Shown piece after piece: positions 35,241-47,025 of a stretch of DNA of 64,000 nt; position 1 is the stretch's first letter, and each line of letters opens with the position of its first letter. A program made the translations under genes and the position numbers. The notes beneath the pieces were generated by a model. The model saw only the letters and a list, made by a program, of their open reading frames with translations, was not told where the DNA came from and ran no database searches. Source of the stretch: Pardosa pseudoannulata (lineage: Eukaryota; Arthropoda; Arachnida; Araneae; Lycosidae); assembly GCA_032207245.1 (NCBI GenBank), contig CM063501.1, positions 77,130,186 through 77,194,185 on the forward strand. Reading direction: 5' to 3'.

Positions 35241-35980
35241 AAGCAACCCTAAAAAGATGTCGCTCCAAGATTAAAACATTTCTTTTTCATACAAACTAAG
35301 TTACACTTACTATACAATACAATATTAGTTTATAAGCTAATCATATTTTTTTCTGGATTAAAGTAATCGTAAGGCATTTTTGTATGTTATGTTAATTCAT
35401 TTTTTAATTTATTTAGCACTGAATTTCACATGGTTTTTTCCCCTCCTAAATTTTGCCACTGTAAGCAGTCACCTACCTTGCCTATCTCCTGGATCGATCT
35501 TGCTTTATATAAAGAAATATTCAAATATATCGGATATTAACGCTACCGGGTATAACCCAAAAAGGATTAGTTATAAAATAATGAAATTTTGCATTTTGGA
35601 CTGTTGTAACATGTAGTTGAACAACCTCATTGTTACTTGCCATCCGCACTTTATGTATATAAATAACACCTCTACAACCTTTCAAAGGAAAGAACATTCC
35701 CAGGAGAAATCTCAGAGTACCAAGAATGGGATGAAAGCGTTTTCCATAATTCTCATTGTGAAAGGAAAAGGGGAGACGACTCCTGAGAATCCAGAATGCA
35801 GACAAATGATTTAGCTTCAATGCCTGCATACTTCAGATGGGCACAAAGAGCTGGTCTAACGCCTAGGTCTATGCCTAGATAAATCGTACTAGGAGTATAC
35901 ACTCCTGACGTAATTCATTCAACTGCTCAAAGGCACTTCCTCGCAATGGTGAGGGAGTTTCAAGGACTGTAGGAGGTAAC
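35241..35980. other. Intergenic sequence with one diverged satellite monomer
   Basis: 35540-35640 contains GGGTATAACCCAAAAAGG and TGTAACATGTAGTTGAAC, a decayed relative of the 34370 satellite. Nothing else is recognised. Confidence 0.4.
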
Positions 35981-36603
35981 CAGGGCCGTTGTCAGAAATT
36001 ATATTCGGAGGGGGACATTGTTGTTTGTGAATGATACTTCAATAAAACTACAGGTTTTCTTATATATGTGTACTCTTAATGAGTATCATAATATAATGTG
36101 ATTTTAAAATATAAAAATAACAAAAAAATGATATAATGGACAAATTTATAGCCTTGAATGAATAATGTAGTAACATAACAATGAATTTATTAGCAAATAT
36201 ATAAACTATACATGGTATTAAATTCTAATTTTTAAAACAAAAGTATAACTAAAGAAAAATAATGATTTTGAAATAAAATGAAAATGTTCAAATTTTTACC
36301 TGTATATTATAAAATATGGTCTTTTTGAAGTTTTCGCCAAAAAATGTTCACATTTTTTTTTCCGATTGTGCAACAATATTGTGATGAATTGCCAAAAGTG
36401 CTAAATAATCAGTTCTTACATGTGTAATCTAATATGCACTTACTCCTTAACTCACCGTCACTGTTCTACGCACAATGTTCTCTATGAACAGCTAGGCAGA
36501 TGACAGACCCACAGACATGATCCATCTTCTTTCCACGAAAAGGTTTTTAAGAATTTCGGAGGGGGACCGGTCCCCTAAATCCCCCCCCTTGCCTACGGCC
36601 TTG
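35981..36603. mobile_element. hAT-like non-autonomous element, family C, complete copy
   Basis: Ends CAGGGCCG...CGGCCTTG. The 8-bp flanks GAGGTAAC (35973-35980) and GAGGTACC (36604-36611) match at 7 of 8. Subterminal CGGAGGGGGACATTG on the left and CGGAGGGGGACCGG on the right are in direct orientation. No transposase is present. Confidence 0.82.
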
Positions 36604-36611
36604 GAGGTACC

Positions 36612-37620
36612 AACCATGGATTAACCAAATACAGAGCAAAATTTTATTCACTGATCAAAAGGTTCATAATAATGGGCAGGGAGATGTGTTTTGACACCGA
36701 AGCCCATGGGTTTGATTCAATGAGATGGCATAGTTGTTCATTGCTAGTTGGGAAGGCCTTAAGCTTAAGTCCCAGTCTAATTTGCCTTGTTGTAAAAATT
36801 TGACAGCTGTGCTTTAGACCATACCTAATTTTTAAAAACGGGTCAGTTACTGGTATAAATAAAAAAATAATCTGCATTTTGGTAATAAAATTCTATTTCT
36901 TTGCCCCCTTTAGTTAGAACAACACCAGGGAATATTAGCTACTGCATTATAAAAAGTTTTTATAGCTCTGCAGTCATGATCTGCATTCCATCACATGAAA
37001 AAAGTATTTTAATATAAAATTTTTTTTAACCATCAACACTTGACTCGACATCTTCAGTGAGGATTTTTGAAAAGAGATCGTTAATTTTCGGAAAAAAAAA
37101 ATGTTATGACCGTATTCGAAATGCTCTGCTATTGTGTTAAGCCGAACTATTTTGAATAATTTGCGAATCAGATTTCATAGCTACATTTTTTATGCCTCTT
37201 TTCGAAACAATACTCATAAATGATAAGTTGAAAATGACTCGTAAAAATTTTTTAACACGTGTTCTTTTATTCCTTTTTCCCTTTCAGTTTCTGTTTTATT
37301 CTCCAATCTACATAATTTCGGAATACTGTAAATTGAATTAAGAGGAGCAGGAAATGAAGTTTCCGTAGAAGTGTAATTTGTTTATTGTCTGAGAGAAACT
37401 GCAACACAGTCCGCTTTGCTTCTAAAAAGTATAATTTTATGCATTTACGTCGATCTGGAGCAGAAATGGTGTAAGTTGAAAGAATAGATTTTACTGCAGA
37501 GAAGAATCCATTTATATTTTTGAAAAAAAAAAATTCTACTTGTGTTTGGAGAATGAGCGGATCTAGGAACAGGAAACCAGCGATAAAATCAAAATTTTTT
37601 TTGTGTATCATAGCTAAGGT
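36612..37620. other. AT-rich intergenic sequence, no recognised gene
   Basis: A 114-codon minus frame at 37267-37611 ends in a basic tail. It has no recognised domain and no codon bias that I can defend. Confidence 0.4.
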
Positions 37621-39850
37621 GATCAGAAGACAAGGGGTACAAGTAATAAAATGTAAACAATGAAATATCTCAATTTTTTTCCTGTAGAAAAAAATCTAGA
37701 TTTTTGAAATTCCATTCTTTAATTCTAGATATCTTTGTTGTTTTGTTTACTTTTGACTACACTATTATATTAAATTTATACTCAAGTGCCAAACCATCAA
37801 GAATGCTACAGGGTATCTAAATGTCATTGTAGACACCAGTTGCACCCTTACATGGCCTCTGTTTTTCCAGCTGGAAATGAAATGTTCCAACAGGACAACT
37901 CCCCGTGTCACAAGGCTAAAATTGTATTGGAGTAGTTCCAGGAACATGATGCTGAATTCCAGTTAATGTCCTGTCCACCTAACTCACCGTATCTCAATCC
38001 TATAGAATACATTTGGGATGTCATGGAACGGCAGCTCAGAGTTCAAAGACCACCAATTCGCAATATCTCGGATTTGCGTAACCGTTGCTTAAACATCTGG
38101 TACAATCTGTCTCCGGCCATCTACCAAGGACTTGTGGCATCCATGCCAAGGCGGGTTGAAGCTGTGTTGCTCGCCAAAGGTGGGCCAACTCGTTATTGAC
38201 AGGTGGTTATAATGTTTTGGCTCTTGAATGTATATATTACGGTCCAAATATACTTGGACTCTTTGGACTCCAAACCATTAATGAAATATGATTAGTTAAA
38301 TTCTTCAATAATAGATAGTATCAGTAAAGAATATTTTGTACTTGGATCGCTTTTCTACTAAACTGATTAATACATTTAGTTTACATTTCTGTACTTAACA
38401 CATCAGTTGCCTTGAGAATCATAAGTAACAGACATCTAGTTATTTCAGTAGTGCCTATCATGATAAAACCTTGAAATTTACCGAGTGGAAAATGAATTTA
38501 CTCCAGGTTCAGTAATGACATGTAAATAACGAAATATCTCAATTTTTTTTCTTGTAGAAAGAAATCTAGATCTTTAAAATTCTTAAAACTCATATCTCTG
38601 TTGTTTTGTTATACTTTTGACAATGATATTATATTAAATTTATGTATTGCTGTCCAAATATACTTGGACTCTCTGGACTCCAAACCATAAATGAAATATG
38701 ATTAGTTAAACTTTTCAATAATAGATAGCAACAGTAAAGCTTATTTTGTACTTGGATCTCCTTGTTATTAAATAGATTAATGCATTTAGAGTACATTTCC
38801 GCACTTAACATATTGGTTGCAATGGGAATCATAAGTAACCGACATCTAGTTGTTTCAGTAGTGTCTATCATGATAAAACAGTGAAATTAACCGAGTGGAA
38901 AATGAACTTACCCCAGGTTCTATAATCACAAATGGTGATATTTCCTGCTGCACTTGGAAGCTACTGAATATTGATACAGGAGATTCAAGTAATAAAACAG
39001 AGGACAAGGGATGCAAGTAATAAAATGTAAATAATGAAATATCTTAATATTTTTTCCTGTAGAAAAATCTAGATCTTTAAAATCTTAAAATTCCTATCTC
39101 TGTTGTTTTGTTATACTTTTGACAACACTATTAAATTTATATATTACTGTCCAAATATACTTGGACTCTTTGGACTCCATAAATGAAATATGATTAGTTA
39201 AACTTTTAAATAATAGATAGCAACAGCAAAGCTTATTTTGTACTTGGATCGCTTTGTAATTAAATAGATTAATGCATTTAGAATACATTTAACATATTAT
39301 TTGGCATGGGAATCATAATAAGTAACTGATAGCTAGTTATTTCAGTAGTGTTTATCATGATAAAACCGTGAAATTTACCGAGTGGAAAATGAACTTACCC
39401 CAGGTTCTATAATCACAAATGGTGATATTTCGTGCTGAACGTGGGAGCTACTGGATATTGATACTGGAGATTCAAGTAATAAAACAGAAGACAAGGGATG
39501 CAAGTAATAAAATGTAAATAATGAAATATCTCAATGTTTTTCCTGTAGAAAAAAAATCTACTTTTGAAATTCTATACTTTAATTCTAAATATCTCTGTTG
39601 TTTTGTTATATTTTTGACAACAATATTATATTAAACTCATATATACCAAGTATACTTGGATTCTTTGGACTCCAAATCATTAATGAAATATGATTAGTTA
39701 AACTTTTCAATAATAGATATCAACAGTAAAGCTCGTTTTGTTCTTGGATCACTTTGATACTCAATAGATTAATGCATTTAGTTTATATTTCTGTGCTTAA
39801 CATATTGGTTGCTTTGGGAATCGTTAGTAATCGACATCTATATTTTTCAG
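37621..39850. repeat. Tandem array of four ~420-505-bp units
   Basis: The anchor TGAAATATCTCAA (or close variants) recurs at 37661, 38530, 39035 and 39532. CCAAATATACTTGGACTC (or close variants) follows in each unit. Unit 1 is split by the Tc1 derivative at 37781-38230; with that removed its length is about 417 bp. Confidence 0.88.
37781..38230 (+). mobile_element. Tc1-like deletion derivative, 450 bp, TA-flanked
   Basis: The left end CTCAAGTGCCAAACCAT and the right end, read inverted, CATTCAAGAGCCAAAACATT are related inverted repeats. TA lies at 37779-37780 and 38231-38232. Only the C-terminal third of the transposase remains: FQQDNSPCHKAKIVLE (second catalytic Asp block), then in another frame CPPNSPYLNPIEYIWDVMER with the final catalytic Glu, up to the stop at 38199. 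It is dead through the deletion and the frameshift near 37935. Confidence 0.9.
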
Positions 39851-40612
39851 TAGACCAACCAATAAGGCAATTTGTCGCAACATCACGCACTACTATAATG
39901 CCCTTCCCATTCATTTTCATGTTTACAACAGCCAATAGACAAACGATAAACTGTCCTTCCGTTTGAAACTAAAGTCAGAATTATCATAATTTGAAAATTT
40001 GCCCAACTGCGTGAAATCGCCTTATAGTGGGAAGTAATTCTCCGTTTAAACAGAGATTAATTGTGGTTAACAATGTATGACAACTAGATCGGATGCTTCC
40101 AGATTACCAAATTAAGTCAATAGACATTAACCAAATCCTTTAACATGTAGTAACTTTCATGAATACTTCATACATTGCTATGATAAGAAGACATTTAAAA
40201 ATAATGTAGAATTTACTTACGTAATTGTAGGAACTAAACATTTTGTAAAGTAGAAACTTTTATTCTGTTAGTCTATTACAGTGGTTATTAATCTTCCAAA
40301 AATAACGACATCGTTTGATCTGAGTAACATTTTACAGGTTCTGAAAATAGTAATGGAAATAAAGAAAAAAGATCCAACTGTAATTAAAATTTGCTCAAAG
40401 CTGTTTTATTTATCTAAATTATTAAATAATACTGGTCTCACTAACTCTTACATCTCCTCGTCTAATGACTGGGTGTGCTTTGATTTATATACACAAACAA
40501 TCGAGTTCTACCTCTATACATCTTATCTTAAGGTGCATTTTGCATTCAAAGAATGAATCAGTATTTCTCTTTTGTTGCAACATATGTTGTAAATGATTTT
40601 TACATATATATC
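39851..40612. other. Intergenic sequence, no gene seen
   Basis: The 91-codon frame at 40281-40556 is not recognised. Confidence 0.4.
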
Positions 40613-41081
40613 TGTAACATGTGTTACACTGTTGACCGAAGGACGAGGGCGATGTCAGTGACCCTCCCCCCCTTCGACCCCATTGGACAAGAGGGGTTGC
40701 TAACGAGGGTCAGGCATCTTTGGTCTTGGTAACAGCAGTCTTTAGATTTATTCTCAGCAGATTTGGTGGTCCCTTAGTCTACTTCAGCAGAGGCAGAAAA
40801 ATCGCAGTTCTTTTGTTGGTCATCTGAGAAAAGCGGCATCAGAGGGAGTTTCTTCCATAGGCTCCATATTGAGATGGGGTATATTTGATTCCATATTCTA
40901 ACAGCTCCATATTGAGATTGGATATATTTGATTCCATATTCCAACAGCTCCATATTGAGATTGAATATTTTTATGTGCGTCACCAGATTGTGAAAAAAAA
41001 AATAAAAGTGTAAGTCTTCGCTTATTTGTATCTGGTGTCTTTGTGTTATCTCAACATGGCCTGGTATAAGTCATTGGTACG
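40613..41081 (+). mobile_element. LTR of family L, copy 2, plus PBS-like sequence
   Basis: Starts TGTAACATGTGTTACAC, contains CCATTGGACAAGAGGGGTTG shared with copy 1, and ends TTATCTCAACA at 41056. It is followed by TGGCCTGGTATAAGTCATTG, where TGG suits a tRNA primer-binding site. Two ~45-bp direct repeats with CAGCTCCATATTGAGATTG occur at about 40860-40970. Confidence 0.75.
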
Positions 41082-42079
41082 TAATAATAGCTTGTTCTAA
41101 TTGGTATGAAAAAATAGTAATGTTTGTGTTGGTAACAAAAGTTACCGTGGAATGTGAGCCCTCGACACAAAACCTTATTTTTTACAGGTTAAGAGAAATT
41201 AGATAAAAACTTTATTTAAATTCAAACTAAAATTGTGTTTTTTATGAATTTTTAAAATTATTTTTGTCACTACCAGGGACATCTCGAGTCATTTAAGGGT
41301 TCTAACAAACCCTGTTTAATAACCGGTGGTATGAGGCATAAATATTTGCAGAAATAAATTCCGCATGTTATTCATCTAATTATGGATTATACGTTATTTT
41401 TAGGTAATTAAATGCAGATAATGGACATGCATAAAACATCTCTCTCGAAACGTAAATATGTATGAAGTTTTGTGTAGGAAGAAGGTAGTAACGAACAAAT
41501 ATACGACTTGGCGGAAACTTTTCTCCTTTACAGCCAGATCATAAATACGAATTCTTTTCACCAGTAATTCAATTTTATACACGCTCAGCAAGTGTAATGC
41601 GGGCTATTTGTTAACAAAATGAATGCAATCTTAACCGAACTTGAGCAACGCATAAAACTTTATAGACCTTTTTTTATGTCCCTGAATATATGTATCGAGA
41701 GAATATATTGGCATAAAAATATGACTTTCCCTCCCTTCCACCCCACAGCCCATGTCCGAAAATTCCGTTTTATCATGTCAGTCGTTTCCAATTCCTCTTA
41801 TACTTTCTTGTTCCTGTTAAAACCCATGGAGATGGTATTTTTTTATGAGCATGCTTTTCTTTATGATGTGCCTTCCCTGTTTCCTTTTTCAGAAGGAAGA
41901 CGTCTTCGCAAGGAATTGAACCAGTGTCTGTATTGATTCTTTTTCCACGGATCTAATGTGTAACGATTTTTCTCAGCGTTTCAAGTCTTTTACTGATGAT
42001 AAATACGCCTACGGAGCACTCAGGAAAAAATTTCCGGTGAGTTCCTGAGACATAATTCACACGGTGACGGAGCTTGTTT
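41082..42079. other. Intergenic sequence, no recognised gene
   Basis: A 105-codon plus frame at 41619-41936 has no recognised domain. Confidence 0.35.
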
Positions 42080-42281
42080 AAGGTGTATGCGATGTAGAAA
42101 TATTTCGTTGAATGTGGTGGCAACCAAAGAGCTAGGGGCACTGCAAGACGGGATGTCTTTCTTTTTCGACTAAAACTATTAAAAATGCAAGGAATATTTT
42201 ATTGATGTTTTTCAATTTTTATAAAATTTTAAATATATTTATGTAAATGTAACTACATTTAAAGCAATTACGGTCTTTTAA

Positions 42282-42812
42282 CCTTTTTTATCCCGACGGT
42301 ACTTATAAGTACCGCTTCAATCAAGCACCTTTATATTCCTAATAAAGTCATTTTTCCTAACGGTACTCACAAGGACATGAACGATGTAGTTCCTACAGCA
42401 GAAAAGAAATGATATCACCAATCAGGAATCCTTTTTATTCGGATTTTTATTTGGATTTTGTAACTGGTGTGCTGCATTCGAAGGTCATTTTGTGGTAGAG
42501 TTGATACACGTGTTGTTCAACTGAGTAAATTTAGTGGTTTATTAGCAGTTATTTGGTACTATTATTTTTTAGAGATTTCTATACTTCGCAGGTAAGCATT
42601 TAATTTGTCTTATTCACAATTTAATGTTTTATTTTCTACCATAGAGTCAAAAATATATGTTGATACTAGAAAGTACCAGCTGCAAAATTAACTACTAAAA
42701 TACAGTAAAAAATAATTTTCTTTTTTTCTATGATTATTCTCCATTAAACTTATCTAATGATGCAAAAATGCAGTTAGAAAGTTGATGGTAAATTAATTCA
42801 GCATATAAAGGG
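42282..42812. mobile_element. Short piggyBac-like element B (531 bp), TTAA-flanked
   Basis: TTAA lies at 42278-42281 and 42813-42816. The ends CCTTTTTTATCCCGA and, inverted, CCCTTTATATGCTGA match at 11 of 15. A perfect 18-bp palindrome CGGTACTTATAAGTACCG is at 42297-42314, with related ACGGTACTCAC and AAAGTACC further in. The paralogous array unit at 43087-43110 has the same flank with one TTAA and no insert. No transposase frame remains. Confidence 0.82.
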
Positions 42813-43388
42813 TTAAAGCTATGAAACAGCTAATTAATTCAAATTATTTTACCTCATATTTGACATCTAAGCAAGGAAAAAAAAGTGGAATGAGAAATTT
42901 TTTTGCATGTGATCCTAACCAAACAGAATCCCGATGGTTTTTTTGACTTCTTGCTCGTGGCACAGTTTTTTAAAAATAAAAATTGCATAAAATCAACGAC
43001 ATTTCTATTAATGTTTTTAAAAATATTTATAAAATTATAAGTAGATTAATATATAGAATGCTATAAATATATTTTAAAATTTTGTAGTCTTTTAAAAATA
43101 TGAAATTGTTTATTAGTATAAAATATTTTACTTCATATTTGTCCTGCCAAGGAAGAAAAAATGGAATGTGAATTTTGTCAAATGTGATGGCAACCAAAGA
43201 TTTTGACTGCGTGATGCGATAATTTTTTAACTTAATGACCGCAAATTTTGATAAAAATTATTCATTGACATGGTGGGGGTCTTTTTTAACTTCTTACTCG
43301 TAGAACATTTTAAAGCATAAAGTCCAAAAGTAAATCTTTTTTATTATGTTTTTTAAAATTTTATTAATTTGTTTATTTGTTTATTATT

Positions 43389-43440
43389 TGTTTTTATACT
43401 TATCTATTTATAAAATTATAAATAGATAAGTATAAAAACA
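43389..43440. repeat. Perfect hairpin, 25-bp arms, 2-bp loop
   Basis: 43389-43413 and 43416-43440 are exact reverse complements (outer part TGTTTTTATACTTATC). The loop is AA. It lies within the degenerate array. Confidence 0.9.
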
Positions 43441-43659
43441 CTATTTCAATAAATTTTATGGTCTTAGAAAGAAATAAAATTGTTCATTAATTAAAATTAT
43501 TTTACTTTATATTTGACATATAAACAAATCAAAATAAAATGAGAAATGGGGATTTTGTTGAATGTTATGGCAATTAAGGAATTTAACTGCTTGACGGGCT
43601 ATTTTTTTAAACCTCTAACACATTTTGGCATTGTTTGAATTCATTATCAGTAGTTTAAA

Positions 43660-43785
43660 CGTTATATCTGTACTAGCGTAAAAGAAATTTTTAATTATGA
43701 AACTTTAAATATTCATTTTGACTATTCCTGAAAATTTTTTGGGTAGTTTCATTGTGACGTATGTTTGTATTTTTGAATACCGGGG
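43660..43785. repeat. Dispersed repeat P, copy 2
   Basis: GAAACTTTAAATATTCATTTTG and the following 60 bp (CCTGAAAATTTTTTGGGTAG, TGACGTATGTTTGTA) are diverged from 31790-31865. The satellite-like portion is not continued here. Confidence 0.6.
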
Positions 43786-44270
43786 ATGTGAGAAGTACCT
43801 TTGTTAAGTGTAACAATAATTTACATTCGGTTCAGTTTTTATACCACTTCCAGTAAGCCATCGTCAAAGACATACAGAACAGGACCGGATTGAACTAGGA
43901 AGAAACTTCGGACTTCTCCCAACCAATAGAAGGGCCCGTTGGTCAAGGTTGTTACCAGAGGAGAGAAGAGGGTGAACGCTGCTGGCATCCGCTGCTTGCG
44001 GGATAGACATTTTTTGAAGCGACACGAGAAAAGGAAAAGCGACGCTATTTTTTTGCGAGACCGACACCTAGTCGAGAGGAGTGTTCCATATCTACAAATG
44101 ATAAGTTGTATTCCAGTTGTATTCCTCAAGAATTTAATTGTATAAAATCATTTAATCAAGACATATTAGTTCATGTGTTTTTTTAATAAGTTTTAATTTC
44201 TTTTTTTGTCAAATATTAGGCCAACGTAACATTATTTTCATATTAAGTTTATTCTATTCTGAGAAAATCC
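43786..44270. other. Less AT-rich intergenic segment, no gene
   Basis: 43840-44110 is GC-richer. Overlapping frames on both strands of 67-96 codons occur, none recognised. Confidence 0.35.
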
Positions 44271-45230
44271 ATGTATTTATCGAAGAATTCCCTATTATAT
44301 CGGGGATGTGAGAAGTCTCTTTGTGATGTTTATCATAATCTCAGAAAGTGAATGTCTTTATAGAATTCTTTACCCTACAGGGGCCGTGAGAAGTCACTCT
44401 GTGAAGTTTATTATAATCTGAGGAAGTTAATGTCTTTATTGAAGAATTTTTTTTACCGTATTGGGGTTTTGAACAGCCGCTCTGTGAAGTTTATTATATT
44501 CTGAAATAGTCAAGGTCTTTATCGAAGAATTTGTTACCATATCGGGGAATATCGGAGATGTGAGAAGTCCGTTTGTTAAGTTTATTATATTCTGAGAAAA
44601 TCAATGTCTTTATCGAAGAATTCTCTATTATATTGGGGATATGAGAAGTCTCTTTGGGATGTATATTATAATCTCAAAAAGTAAATGTCTTTATCGAAGA
44701 ATTCTTTACACTACAGGGGCTGTGAGAAGTCACTTTGTGAAGTTTATTATAATCTTAGGAAGTCAATGTTTTTATTGAAGAATTTTTTACCGTATTGGGA
44801 AAAGTTGCTCTGTGAAGTTTATTATATTCTGCAAAAGTCAATGTCTTCATTGAAGAATTCTACTATACCGAGGAATACTGGGAATGTGAGAAGTCCGTTT
44901 GTTAAGTTTATTATATTCTGAGAAAATCAATATCTTCATCGAAGAATTCTCTACCATGTCAGGAAATATCGGAGATTTGAGAAGTCCTTTTATTAAGTTT
45001 GTTATATTCTGAGGAAGTCAATGTCTTTAACAAAGAATTCTCTACCATATCAGGGATATAAAAAGTCCCTTTGTGAAATTTATTATATTCTGAGGAATTA
45101 AATGTCTTCACCGAAGACTGCCATGCCGGAGTATATTGTGGATGTAAGAAGTCTCATTGTTAAGTTTATTATATTCTGATGATGTCATGTCTTTATTAGA
45201 GAATGCTCTAAGTGACTTTTCCTAGGATTT
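44271..45230. repeat. Satellite with ~82-bp monomers in a ~330-bp higher-order unit
   Basis: Every monomer has a GTGAGAAGTC-like box, AAGTTTATTATATTCTGA and AATGTCTTTATCGAAGAATT, or variants. Corresponding four-monomer blocks start at 44281, 44614 and 44940 (spacings 333 and 326). Equivalent monomers of different blocks are more alike than neighbours: CTACAGGGGCCGTGAGAAGTC at 44378 against CTACAGGGGCTGTGAGAAGTC at 44712. Confidence 0.9.
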
Positions 45231-45750
45231 AGATTCTGAGGGAACTTACTATTAAAAGAAATTTTATTAACTAAACAGCAATTAACACACAATGCAATGT
45301 CTACCTTCATTCAAGTTAATTATTAATCATTTGCGTTTTGCAGTTTTGTAATATTTTAGCAATTCCTACAGAAATCTATCAGTTAGCTTTCATTTGCTCT
45401 GTGTTTTTAATTTCAATAGAAGATTTCAAACACTCTGCTAAAATGGCTCATTCTTTATTTAGTTCTTTATTTACACGATTTAGGGATTACAAGAAGTTCT
45501 TTTGATAAGTATTGCTATCTATTTGGCAGATAAATAAGTTATTTAAAAATATGAAGTTATGCATTTAGTCATCTGGTATTATAATATGAACATGGTGCAC
45601 ACATACACACATATAGGATAGGAAGAAATGATATTTTTTTTAGATACTAGTTTATTGAGGTAAAGATTGTACACGTTTGAAATATTATTAGTCGGGGAAA
45701 GTAAACTGAAACGAAGTTTGCCTAAATTTTCATTCCTATGCAAAGTTACC
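45231..45750. other. AT-rich intergenic sequence, no gene seen
   Basis: No feature is recognised. Confidence 0.4.
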
Positions 45751-47020
45751 TGTACTGATGTACTTTCCCACGATGCTCATCATGTGCATACACAGCTGTG
45801 GACTAAATTTCTAAGAAGAATTTAGACACAGCTGTTGACTTGGAGTTTTAATGAGGGACTCCTTCAGGGGATTTATAGCTGTTGAAGTGGCACAAGTGTA
45901 ACGGTCAAGCTCAGGCAGGGATGCAGCCCTGAGATATGGGGGCAGGGGCTAATCAATAATGTGAACTTTCACCAAAGGGCCATTTTAATGAGCCGACCTG
46001 CACACCCGAAGGGGGTTCAGATGGGGGAAAATTTAACCAAGTGATTGGGAAACAGAATAAAAGGGGCGGTGAACCGAGGTGTAAAGTTAGGGAAGAAAAG
46101 TGAGAAAAAGGAGTCGAAGTCGGAGGTGCAGAGAGAACGGGTGCATCCAGATCCCGTGATCAAGCCAGAGAGCTATCTATTCCCTATCCCGCATGCGTAT
46201 GACCGGCACGCCAGCAAAATAACGGCCGCTACATCAGTACCGACGTCCAACACACGATCTTTACGCCCGCACCGACGTTCAGCCTGCGGCGCCAGGGAAG
46301 AAGATACCCGGACTTATGCTAATCCAGAATTTGAAGAAGCTGCGAGGCTTATGGTAATTACATTCTGCCATCAGCGGCGGCACGTGCGCCTATGATGCCG
46401 GCCGCCCTATTTAGGTCCACCGTAGCTGGGATAGGGCAAGCAGTTCCAGCCAGCCGACCCAGCAGCGCCCCCGCTCCAGCTAAGCCTTGTTTTGCTTCCC
46501 GGCAGAGTCCTCACTGTGCTTCCTTCAGGACCCAGCTGAATGCAGTTTACTTTTATTCAGCCAGCTTGATGATTGTTTTCCATTAAGATTTTTCTGGTGA
46601 CTATCTAGATTTGTTTCTAAAATCTTAATAAACGCCTTTTAAGTTTTTCTGGTAGCTATTTCTTTTTACGCTAGTCACACCTTCGAAGACACTTTATGTG
46701 TTCCCTTCATATTGACAGCCCCAGCCTGCTCCCCTGTAATTACTGGAGGCAAAACAACTTAATATTCATAATTATTACCTGGTGTTTCATAATCTTTTGA
46801 TAAGGAATACTATTTGAAGAGTATTGATGAATAGCAAAACCAAATAATTGCAGGTAATGTTAAAAACTAATCAAGTGATGTATAAATTTGTAAATATTGT
46901 ACATAATAAATGTTTTAGTTTCAATATTATGTATTTTCCTTTAATTCCATAGCTTATATTCTACTGTGTTTCCCCTTTGAGAAAGAACACTAGTGTTTGT
47001 GTTGTAAATACATTGCAACA
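45751..47020 (+). mobile_element. Solo LTR, long form (1270 bp), same family as 5829-6634
   Basis: Starts TGTACTGATGTACTTTCC and ends TTGCAACA. Flanks TTACC (45746-45750) and ATACC (47021-47025) match at 4 of 5. It carries about 460 bp (roughly 46270-46725) absent from the short copy, including a TATTTAGGTCC box and AATAAACGCC, which look like the core promoter and polyadenylation signal. The short copy is therefore probably an internal deletion. The 116-codon frame inside is not a gene. Confidence 0.82.
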
Positions 47021-47025
47021 ATACC

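Larger units (their letters stand above)
42080..43640. repeat. Degenerate tandem array, unit ~260-380 bp
   Basis: Anchors of ATGTGGTGGCAACCAAAG type lie at about 42110, 42905, 43182 and 43563. Each unit continues into a stretch like ATTATTTTAC(C/T)TCATATTTG. The first unit is split by the piggyBac-like element 42282-42812. Confidence 0.7.

Noticed and set aside
37267..37611. 114-codon minus-strand open frame with basic C-terminus
   Set aside because: No family recognised, composition typical of AT-rich noncoding DNA; kept only as a note in the intergenic entry.
46045..46395. 116-codon plus-strand open frame with Arg/Lys-rich start
   Set aside because: It lies wholly within an LTR and the related LTR at 5829 does not preserve the frame.
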